Origin: Vulcanimicrobiota bacterium | GTDB taxonomy: Bacteria; Vulcanimicrobiota; Vulcanimicrobiia; Vulcanimicrobiales; Vulcanimicrobiaceae | Direction of reading: 5' to 3' | Assembly (NCBI GenBank): GCA_019247395.1 | Contig: JAFAOZ010000133.1 | Span: forward strand, 1-6,241 | DNA length: 6,241 nucleotides | In this document: piece by piece, positions 1-5,931 of the stretch | Layout: the number at the start of each line of letters is the position of its first letter | Numbering within the stretch: position 1 is the first letter of the stretch | Made by a program: the position numbers and the translations under genes | Notes under the pieces: model-generated | The model's database searches: none | Told to the model about the DNA's origin: nothing | The model's input: the letters and a program-made list of their open reading frames with translations, nothing else

Positions 1-130
1 GGGCGTTTCTAAACTGGTTCTGACCCATTATCCGGCCGGCATCGAACCGCAGGCATTGGTCGATGCGGCAAAGCGGCGCTTCGCGGGCAGCGTCATCCCC
101 GCGCAAGACGGCCTGACGCTGGAGCTCTAG
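1..130 (+). CDS. C-terminal end of a metallo-beta-lactamase-fold hydrolase (partial)
   Basis: Only the last 42 codons and the stop are present; the gene begins left of the window. The frame read from base 2 gives a fragment starting GVSKLVLTHYPAGIEPQALV and ending GLTLEL, then TAG at 128-130. The pattern 'KLVLTHY' followed by a helix rich in Ala and Arg (DAAKRRFAG) and a closing strand 'ipAqDGLtLEL' is the usual C-terminus of RNase Z-like or PhnP-like metallo-beta-lactamase proteins, where the His of 'LTH' is a metal ligand. The metal-binding HxHxDH core is outside the window, so the substrate (tRNA 3' end, cyclic phosphodiester or other) cannot be told. It converges on pyrE and the two stop codons overlap. 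Confidence 0.7.
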   Translation, partial: GVSKLVLTHYPAGIEPQALVDAAKRRFAGSVIPAQDGLTLEL

Positions 131-657
131 TTGTCGGTTTTCGGATCGTCGGACGGCAGCGAAAACTGAATGAGCGCGCGCACCGGCGCAAGTCCGCGGC
201 TGATGACGGCGTAGGGCGTCACCGTCAATCCGAGCTCGCGCAAACGCGACGCGGCCACGAGCAGGTCGCGTCCATTCGTGACGACGTCCTCGAGCAGTAG
301 TACGTGCTGGCCCGGCGCATACGGGCCCTCGACGAATTCGTTCGCAAACGCGCCGTAGGCCTTCGCCTTTTTTCGCACCGCGATCATCGGTATGCTCGCC
401 ATTTGGGAGACCGCCGTCGCGACGACCACGCCGCCGAGCTCCGTCCCCGCAACGAGATCGGGATTGATGTCCGCGATCACGGGAGCAAAGAGCCGTGCGA
501 TCCGGCGCAGCACGAGGGGATCGGAAAAAAGCCGGAATTTGTCGATGTAGTAATCGCTGCGCGCGCCGCCGGCGAGCAGGTAGTCGCCGCGCGTCAAGGC
601 GCGCTCCGCAATGATCTTACGCAGCCACGTGAGCTCGCCGAGACCTAGATGGTCCAT
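127..657 (-). CDS. pyrE: Orotate phosphoribosyltransferase
   Basis: Transfers the phosphoribosyl group of PRPP to orotate, giving OMP, the fifth step of de novo pyrimidine synthesis; cytoplasmic. Numbered from the upstream TTG, the visible motifs are the orotate-side segment SDYYIDKF (39-46), the basic catalytic-loop region RKKAKAYG (100-107), and the PRPP-binding motif VLLLEDVVTNG (124-134), with the acidic pair E128-D129 and T132-N133-G134. The length of about 176-181 aa is on the short side but complete for the family. Two starts are possible: TTG at 672 (181 aa) or ATG at 657 (176 aa). ATG is preferred because it is a standard codon with a weak GGA about 10 nt upstream. Either start overlaps the end of the lipoprotein gene (13 or 28 bp), so translation is probably coupled. 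No other pyrimidine gene is visible nearby. The stop codon overlaps that of the convergent gene on the left. Identity is confident; the exact start is not. Confidence 0.93.
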   Translation of the reverse strand: MDHLGLGELTWLRKIIAERALTRGDYLLAGGARSDYYIDKFRLFSDPLVLRRIARLFAPVIADINPDLVAGTELGGVVVATAVSQMASIPMIAVRKKAKAYGAFANEFVEGPYAPGQHVLLLEDVVTNGRDLLVAASRLRELGLTVTPYAVISRGLAPVRALIQFSLPSDDPKTDN

Positions 658-2285
658 TGCCACGCATTCCAAGATTCGACCACCGGATTGGGGTCGAAAC
701 CGCGGAAGTCCACGCTGACCGGCTCCATTTGGCGGATCCAGTAGATGAACACGAACGGATTGTCGCGCATCAGAAGCTGCTGAATTTTGTAGTAGGCGCC
801 GAGACGCGCGGGGCGGTCGTACTGCGTGAGCGCGATGCGCTGCGCCATCTGCATCTGCTGGTTACAGTAGCGTGAATAGTTGTAGCCGCTAGGTGGAAAG
901 TTTTCGCAGGTGAGCTGGGTGCTGTCGTCCGGATCGATCCCTGCGTACCAGCCCGCCATGCTGAGGTCGAACTTTCCGAGCTGAAGAATGCCGCCCATTC
1001 CGGCCGGTGCGAACAGCACGTCACCTGGATAATATTTGATTTCGGTGTCGATCCCGGACTGGCGCAGCATGGCCTGCACTTCGGTCCCCGCGCGACGCCG
1101 CGTCGCATTGGAGCTGTTGGTGACCATTACCAGCTGCAGCGGCTCGCCTCCCTTACGCATGATGCCGTCGGGGCCCGGTGTCCACCCGGCCTCGTGCAAA
1201 AGCCGCCGCGCCGCGACGACGTCGTGTGGATAGTTCCGAATGCTAGGATTGTGCGCCCACATCCAGTTCGGGATGTCGGCCGTTGCAACGATCTGCGTGC
1301 CCCACGCCAGCGTTCGCACGATTTCTTGCTTGTCGATGCTGTACGCGATCGCTAGCCGGACGCGCGGATCGGTTAAGAACGGCCGGGAAACGTTGAGCTG
1401 GACGCTTTCGTAGCCGTTGACGTCGACCCAAACGATCTTGGCGTCAGGGAGGGCGCGCAACGCCTCGTAATTCTGAATCGACGCCTGGAACATATAGTCG
1501 ATGGCGTGCGTGCGCAGCAGATTTACGGAGGTCTCTTCGTCGGGAATGATTCGTACTTCGACGCGGCTGAGGCCGGGCCGGCCCAAGAAGAAGCGATCGT
1601 TCCGTGCAAGCGTTATGTGATCGCCGTGCGCCCACTCGACGAACTTGAATGGGCCGTCGCTCACGGTCGGCGCGTTGTTGAACGGAATTTGGTTGAGGTT
1701 GGAATAACGCGCTAGGACGTGCGCGGGCGCGACCATGTACGGCTGGTCGCTCTCGGCGAAGAACGAATCCACGAACGGCGCGAAGCGTTGCTTGAGATGC
1801 ACGACGGCCGTGTAGTCGTCGGGTGTATCGATGCGCGAGATATAGTCGTAGCCGTGCCGCGAAACCACATTGTTATTTGGATTTATGATCGCTTGCCACG
1901 ACCATTGCACGTCGTGAGAGGTCACCGGAACGCCGTCGCTCCACCTGATGCCTCGGCGCAGATGATACGTAATCGTCAGGCCGTCGGAGCTGATGCCTTT
2001 GTTGGCCAGCGTCGGTACGGGATCCGCGAGCATCGGCAGCGGATTTCCTTTGGCATCCGCCGTGACGAGCGGTTCGAACATCAAACGATCGACGAAGACG
2101 TCGGTGGTGTTCGAATTCAGAAGCGGATTGAGATTCTTGAGATCGCTTTGGACTGCGATGCGAAGCAAACCGGGGCGTGTCCACGAATGACGCGCGCCGC
2201 CTCCGCCGGTCCCGGTCTTCGTGCACGACGCGAGAACGAGCGCCGCGCTAAGAACGACGAAGCCGAAAAACCGGCTCGGGATCAG
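645..2285 (-). CDS. ABC transporter substrate-binding lipoprotein, family 5 (peptide/DppA-OppA type)
   Basis: Extracytoplasmic solute-binding protein that would deliver peptides or similar solutes to an ABC importer. From CTG at 2285 it is 546 aa. Residues 1-21 form a lipoprotein signal peptide: short basic start (IPSR), hydrophobic core, and lipobox L-A-S-C with Cys21 as the lipidation site. A Gly-rich linker follows, and the mature domain starts near 'LLRIAVQSDLKNLNPLL'. The family-5 signature lies at about 101-126 (SDGLTITYHL then RRGIRWSDGVP...HDV); further family-like segments are 'DGPFKFVEW' and 'FDLSMAGWYAG'. A late Cys pair (CENF...RYCN) may be structural. The first ATG/GTG/TTG in frame is TTG at 2168, directly at the mature domain; that start would remove the export signal, so CTG, one base after the upstream stop TAA, is preferred. 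No permease or ATPase gene is in the window, so this is an orphan binding protein here. The ligand cannot be inferred. Function class is confident; the start is an inference. Confidence 0.9.
   Translation of the reverse strand: MIPSRFFGFVVLSAALVLASCTKTGTGGGGARHSWTRPGLLRIAVQSDLKNLNPLLNSNTTDVFVDRLMFEPLVTADAKGNPLPMLADPVPTLANKGISSDGLTITYHLRRGIRWSDGVPVTSHDVQWSWQAIINPNNNVVSRHGYDYISRIDTPDDYTAVVHLKQRFAPFVDSFFAESDQPYMVAPAHVLARYSNLNQIPFNNAPTVSDGPFKFVEWAHGDHITLARNDRFFLGRPGLSRVEVRIIPDEETSVNLLRTHAIDYMFQASIQNYEALRALPDAKIVWVDVNGYESVQLNVSRPFLTDPRVRLAIAYSIDKQEIVRTLAWGTQIVATADIPNWMWAHNPSIRNYPHDVVAARRLLHEAGWTPGPDGIMRKGGEPLQLVMVTNSSNATRRRAGTEVQAMLRQSGIDTEIKYYPGDVLFAPAGMGGILQLGKFDLSMAGWYAGIDPDDSTQLTCENFPPSGYNYSRYCNQQMQMAQRIALTQYDRPARLGAYYKIQQLLMRDNPFVFIYWIRQMEPVSVDFRGFDPNPVVESWNAWQWTI
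2223..2285 (-). other. Lipoprotein signal peptide and lipobox of the substrate-binding protein
   Basis: In-frame translation upstream of the obvious ORF reads (L/M)IPSR, then FFGFVVLSAALVLAS, then Cys. This is a textbook type II signal sequence: one Arg, a 15-residue hydrophobic stretch, and the lipobox L18-A19-S20-C21, with the Cys codon at 2225-2223. The residues after Cys (TKTGTGGGG) form the polar, Gly-rich tether usual for lipoproteins. The frame stays open further upstream into the EF-G-like gene but contains no ATG, GTG or TTG in the region read (to about 2402), so a CTG (2285) or the adjacent ATC would have to start translation. Confidence 0.85.
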
Positions 2286-2286
2286 T

Positions 2287-4341
2287 TTACACCGCAGCTT
2301 TCGGCGCGACGCGATTGCCGGGAACGGGATCGTAGCGTTCGTGCCGCCAGCCGTAGGTTCCGAGGCCTTGGGTCCCCGTGCGAAGCTCCGTGATATAGCG
2401 AGAAAGCTCGACCGACGGCACGTAGGCCTCGACGACGTCGAAGCCGCTCTTCTCCGCGGGATTCATGCCAAGAATTTGACCACGCTTGCCGGTTAGCTGC
2501 TGAATGACCGTCGAGGTGTACGTCGCCGGCACGGTGACGGTGACGTGCGAGATCGGTTCAAGCACCACGGGATTACATTTGGGAAGCGCTTCGCGGACGC
2601 CCATGCCGGCGGCGGTCTTGAACGACTGCTCGCTGGAGTCCACGTCGTGATACTGGCCGTCGAAGAGCACGACGTGTAGATCGGTGACGGGATAGCCGTT
2701 CGGCCCATGCAGCAGCGCTTCACGCACACCTTTTTCAACGGCGGGAATGAACTGGCGCGGCACGACGCCGCCGACGATTTTCTCTTCGAAGGTGACGCCG
2801 GAACCGCGTTCGCGCGGCTCGAATCGCAGCCAGACGTCGCCGAACTGGCCATGTCCGCCGGTCTGATGCTTGTACCGCGAGTGAATCTCTGTTCCGCCGG
2901 TGATGGTCTGCAGGTAGGGAATCGTCGGCGCAGCGGTTTCCACTTCGACTTTATATTTGCGGGCTAGGCGCTCGACGGCGATCGAGACGTGCTGTTCTCC
3001 GCTGCCCAGCAGCAGCAGTTCGTGCGTTACGTCGGCGCGCTCGAGCCGCAGCGCCGGATCTTCGTCAACGATGCGTGCGAGCATTTGTGAGATCTTCGCT
3101 TCGTCGATTCGTTCTTTCGGCTTGATCGCGACCGCGAAGACCGGTTCCGCGACCGGCACGCGCGGCAAGAGCACCTTGTGTCCGCTCGAAGTCAGCGTGT
3201 CGCCGGTGGAGACGGAATCGAGCCGCGCGAGTGCGACGATCGTTCCGGGGCCGGCCTCCGGAAGAGGCTCTTGCTTTTTGCCCTGCAAGCGATAGAGGCC
3301 GCCGAGCCGGACTTTTTCGTCCCGCTTCGTGATGTTTGCGAGCGTTGCGTCGGCTTTGACGGTCCCGGAGAGGACGCGCGCGATGGAGAGTTTGCCGCTC
3401 TGCGGATGGATCGTCGTTTTAATGATGCGCGCGACGACCGGCGCGCTTGGATCGGGCGCGATTGGCCGCCCTTCCGCGTCGACGTGCGGCGCATCGGCGG
3501 GAGAAGGGAACCACTTTTCAATCGCGCGGACCAGCGCGACGACCCCCGCGCCGGAGGCGCCGGACGCAACGAGGACGGGAACGACTTGATCGTGCGAGCA
3601 CTCATTGCAAAGGTCGCGCTCGACCTCTTCGATCGGCGGCTCGACGCCTTCCAGTAACTCCTCCATGAGATGATCGTCGAAATCGGCCATCGCTTCGAGC
3701 AGCTCGACGTGCAAGCGGCTCGCTTCGTCGCTCAGCTCGGCCGGAATCGCCTCTTCCTTTTCAGAAGCGCTTGCGCTGCCGGGTTCAGCCGAGAAACGAT
3801 AGGCCGTCATATGCGCGAGGTCTACGTATCCCTCGAAGCGCTCGGCGCTGCCGATCGGAACCTGTTCTGCGACGACGTGACGCCCGTAGGCGCTCTGCAA
3901 CGCCGAAAGCGTTGCGGCAAAATCGGCACCCGGACGATCCATCTTGTTGACCACGAAGATGTGCGGCATCTTGGTCGATTCAAGGTGGTCGACGAGGGCT
4001 TGCGTCTGCACGATGCGGCCGGGATCGGCCTCAACGACGATCACCGCCGCGTCCACACCGGCCAAAGCTTGCTTCGTCTCTTCGAAGAAGTCGACGAACC
4101 CCGGAGCGTCGACAATCGTAATGTCGATACCGTCGGCAGCCGTGTGCGCGAAGCCGACGGTCGTGGACTGCAGGTGCGCGGCGTCTTCGGGCTCGTGATC
4201 GGTGACGGTCGTTCCGTCGGCGATCGACCCGCGCCGGCCGATTGCGCCGGTGTGCGCGAGAATCGCCTCGACGAGCGTCGTCTTTCCGGCATGATGCGGG
4301 CCGACGAAAGCGATATTCCTTAGGCGCTCAATCTCCGCCAA
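2287..4341 (-). CDS. Elongation factor G-like translational GTPase (EF-G2 / FusA2 type)
   Basis: A 684-aa paralogue of elongation factor G with all five domains. G domain: P-loop GPHHAGKT (14-21), switch I region near 48-61, G3 DAPGFVDF (78-85), G4 NKMD (132-135), G5-like SGA (260-262). Domain II starts near 303 (ARIIKTTIHP), III near 398, IV near 478 with the loop QTGGHGQFGDV (493-503) and HDVDSSE (565-571), and V from about 596 to the end, including TQGLGTYGW (657-665). The His of the canonical DTPGHVDF is Phe82, and the invariant Thr of switch I (RGIT in EF-G) aligns with Ser59. These changes mark the EF-G-like/FusA2 group rather than the housekeeping fusA, whose members studied elsewhere show weak or no ribosome-stimulated GTPase activity. 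C245 and C248 form a CxxC in the G' insertion. The start is TTG, supported by a good ribosome binding site (AGGGGA) and by the P-loop lying directly after it. It follows the PHP gene by 30 bp and is followed at once by the lipoprotein gene. Confidence 0.93.
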   Translation of the reverse strand: MAEIERLRNIAFVGPHHAGKTTLVEAILAHTGAIGRRGSIADGTTVTDHEPEDAAHLQSTTVGFAHTAADGIDITIVDAPGFVDFFEETKQALAGVDAAVIVVEADPGRIVQTQALVDHLESTKMPHIFVVNKMDRPGADFAATLSALQSAYGRHVVAEQVPIGSAERFEGYVDLAHMTAYRFSAEPGSASASEKEEAIPAELSDEASRLHVELLEAMADFDDHLMEELLEGVEPPIEEVERDLCNECSHDQVVPVLVASGASGAGVVALVRAIEKWFPSPADAPHVDAEGRPIAPDPSAPVVARIIKTTIHPQSGKLSIARVLSGTVKADATLANITKRDEKVRLGGLYRLQGKKQEPLPEAGPGTIVALARLDSVSTGDTLTSSGHKVLLPRVPVAEPVFAVAIKPKERIDEAKISQMLARIVDEDPALRLERADVTHELLLLGSGEQHVSIAVERLARKYKVEVETAAPTIPYLQTITGGTEIHSRYKHQTGGHGQFGDVWLRFEPRERGSGVTFEEKIVGGVVPRQFIPAVEKGVREALLHGPNGYPVTDLHVVLFDGQYHDVDSSEQSFKTAAGMGVREALPKCNPVVLEPISHVTVTVPATYTSTVIQQLTGKRGQILGMNPAEKSGFDVVEAYVPSVELSRYITELRTGTQGLGTYGWRHERYDPVPGNRVAPKAAV

Positions 4342-4348
4342 TTCTTTG

Positions 4349-4354
4349 TCCCCT
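4349..4354 (-). promoter_or_regulatory. Shine-Dalgarno site of the EF-G-like gene
   Basis: On the minus strand the gap after the PHP gene reads AGGGGA, followed by 7 nt and then TTG at 4341. This is the clearest ribosome binding site in the window and it settles the TTG start. No hairpin or promoter-like pair of boxes fits in the 30-bp gap. Confidence 0.7.
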
Positions 4355-4371
4355 ATCTCCAGGCGTGGTGC

Positions 4372-4920
4372 TTAGCGGCGTTTCGCCGCGGATTTCTTCT
4401 TTTTGACGCTCGGCTTGACGCTCTTCTTGACGCTCTTTTTGGGCGCGCTGCGCTTGGGTTCGCGGAGATGTCGCGTTGCCGCTTTCTTAGCGGCTCCCTT
4501 CTTCGCGGGCTTCACGGTTTTTTTGCGGGCCGGCGCTTTCTTCGCTTGAGTCTTTTTCTTCCGAAGCGGCGGGCGGGGCGGCGAACTCTTTCGCGCGCTT
4601 GCGACCGGTCGCTTTGCGGGCGGCTTCGGCGTTTTCTTTTTCTTCTTATCGGGCACGGCGGCCGGTTTGCTGGTACGCGACGCCTTGGCCTTACTTGCCG
4701 AGGTCGACGATTCGGCGCTCCGCCGCGACGTGCTTGGGGCCGCGGGGGATGCCGCCGGGCGCTTCGACGTCCGGGTTGAATCGGCCGGGCGCTTCTTCGG
4801 GCCGGTTTCGCGGGCGGTTCGCCCGCCACTGCGCGTCGTGGCCGCTTCGATCTCTTCGGGAAGGCCGAGCTCCGCGCGGCTAAAGCCGGTTATGCTGCTG
4901 CCGGGTACACTAGGCTGACG
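4372..4920 (-). other. Low-complexity Lys/Ala/Pro/Ser tail of the PHP protein
   Basis: This is the coding segment for residues about 332-513. The first part (to about 370) is mixed and still has acidic residues. From about 371 on it is nearly free of acidic, aromatic and large hydrophobic residues and is built of Lys clusters separated by Pro, Ala, Ser and Thr. It is almost certainly disordered, as in eukaryotic H1 tails and bacterial HU/H1-like extensions. DNA or RNA binding is inferred from charge alone. The reading frame is unbroken from the PHP domain to the stop, with no sign of a frameshift. Confidence 0.8.
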
Positions 4921-5913
4921 GTGCGCTTGCGCCTGAGCTTCCAGATGCTCGCGCGTGGCGCGTAATGCCACCCGCGCGAGCCGTCCTGCGACCGGAAAAA
5001 CCAGCTCGTTGACGTGGGCATCGTCGAGCATCTTTATCACGACGTCAAAAGCGTTGCCCTGATCCTTCGGACTGTGCGCATCGGAACCAATGGCGATGCC
5101 GACGCCGCGCGCTTTCGCTTTACGAATCAGACGCGCGTTTGCCTCAAGATACTTCTTTCGGCGTTCCTCGGGATGATTGCGATAGAGAAAGCGCGTGTTG
5201 ATCTCGACGGCCAGGCCGCGCCGGTGCGCGACGTCCAACATGCGATCTTCGTACTCCTCGAGCTTTTTTTGAGCCGGCCATCGACCGAACGTCGCGGGAG
5301 CGTAAAAGTGACCGACGACGTTCGTCGGCAGCTTTTCGAGGTCGTCGAGGAGTTTCGCGATATCGAGTTCCCACAGTTTGTCGGCCGGGACGATCTCGTG
5401 CAGGCTGCTGAACTCCTCGTTATCGAACGGCCAGAGCCAGTCGGCGCCTTTTTCAGGATGCGTGATCGCCACGAAATGCACCGAGCGGATAATGCCGTCG
5501 GGCCGCATCGCGTCGACGATATTCTGCGCGTCCGGGCGAGCTCGCGGATCGTTATCTACCTCGGCCCCGATCGAAAAACGCATTCCGCGCCGAAGGCCCT
5601 CGGATACGGCTGCCGCGTGCATGATATCGACGCCTGCCGTCTCGGCGGCACCGAGCAGATCGCCGGCCTCGGCCAACTTTAACGCTCGCCGAACCGTATT
5701 GACGGCGCCGGGATCTTCGAAGGTCAAGTAGTTCGCGTGGTCCGCCACCATCAAGAAACGCGGCGACTGACGCCGGCAGGCATGGTAAAACCACAAAAAG
5801 AGCATGCGTGCCGAATATGCAATCGGCCGCTCCTCGGTATAAGGACGATGTTCACCCTTGGCGTGTCCGTGAACGTCGGGCATCGCCGCGATTCGAGGGT
5901 CCGGGGTCGCCAC
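4372..5913 (-). CDS. PHP-domain metal-dependent phosphoesterase with histone H1-like basic tail
   Basis: A 513-aa protein in two parts. Residues about 11-325 are a PHP domain (the fold of histidinol phosphatase, YcdX, and the nuclease modules of DNA polymerases X and III). Likely metal ligands are H15 and H17 (DVHGH), H59 (VADHAN), E118 (GAEVD), H146 (SVHFV), H202 (GHFY), and D278 with H280 (GSDAH); H22 may be one more. The set looks intact, so catalysis on a phosphomono- or diester is likely. Residues about 332-513 are a low-complexity tail; in 371-513 I count roughly 53 Lys+Arg against 4 acidic residues, with runs such as KKAPARKKTVKPAKKGAAKK, resembling bacterial histone H1-like proteins and suggesting nucleic-acid binding. 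The start used is GTG at 5913; ATG at 5883 (residue 11, just before DVHGH) is equally possible, as neither has a clear ribosome binding site. It lies 18 bp after ogt and 30 bp before the EF-G-like gene. The real substrate is unknown; a histidinol phosphatase role is unlikely given the tail and the context. Confidence 0.88.
   Translation of the reverse strand: MATPDPRIAAMPDVHGHAKGEHRPYTEERPIAYSARMLFLWFYHACRRQSPRFLMVADHANYLTFEDPGAVNTVRRALKLAEAGDLLGAAETAGVDIMHAAAVSEGLRRGMRFSIGAEVDNDPRARPDAQNIVDAMRPDGIIRSVHFVAITHPEKGADWLWPFDNEEFSSLHEIVPADKLWELDIAKLLDDLEKLPTNVVGHFYAPATFGRWPAQKKLEEYEDRMLDVAHRRGLAVEINTRFLYRNHPEERRKKYLEANARLIRKAKARGVGIAIGSDAHSPKDQGNAFDVVIKMLDDAHVNELVFPVAGRLARVALRATREHLEAQAQAHRQPSVPGSSITGFSRAELGLPEEIEAATTRSGGRTARETGPKKRPADSTRTSKRPAASPAAPSTSRRSAESSTSASKAKASRTSKPAAVPDKKKKKTPKPPAKRPVASARKSSPPRPPLRKKKTQAKKAPARKKTVKPAKKGAAKKAATRHLREPKRSAPKKSVKKSVKPSVKKKKSAAKRR
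4402..4437 (-). repeat. Three tandem 12-bp units in the tail coding sequence
   Basis: On the plus strand three consecutive units occur: tttgacgctcgg, cttgacgctctt, cttgacgctctt. The last two are identical. On the coding strand they encode a four-residue period (KKSV, KKSV, KPSV) near residues 492-503. The exact 12-bp period suggests that the tail lengthens or shortens by slippage, as in other Lys-rich histone-like tails. Confidence 0.85.
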
Positions 5914-5931
5914 CTTCGCTAAAGTTGGCGT

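Noticed and set aside
645..2168. Starting the substrate-binding protein at TTG 2168
   Set aside because: This would discard an in-frame signal peptide with a perfect lipobox directly upstream and leave a binding protein without export.
1719..2393. Plus-strand open frame of 224 codons opposite the lipoprotein gene
   Set aside because: Rich in Arg and His as expected for a complement of GC-rich codons, spans two real genes on the other strand, and shows no recognisable domain.
3670..4323. Plus-strand open frame of 217 codons opposite the EF-G-like G domain
   Set aside because: It mirrors the conserved G domain codon structure; the minus-strand protein is unmistakable.
4342..4371. Possible promoter or terminator between the PHP and EF-G-like genes
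   Set aside because: The 30-bp gap has only a ribosome binding site; no inverted repeat with a T-run and no spaced promoter boxes.
4512..4829. Minus-strand Arg/Pro-rich open frame inside the PHP tail region (+1 frame)
   Set aside because: Basic composition arises from the same low-complexity DNA read in another frame; the Lys-rich frame is continuous with the PHP domain and is the real one.
5014..5682. Plus-strand open frame of 222 codons opposite the PHP gene
   Set aside because: It lies fully antisense to a recognised domain, has no family motif and no own ribosome binding site; long antisense frames are common in GC-rich DNA.
4372..5913. Calling the PHP protein a histidinol phosphatase (hisK)
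   Set aside because: PHP domains serve many substrates; no histidine genes are nearby and the nucleic-acid-binding type tail argues for another role.
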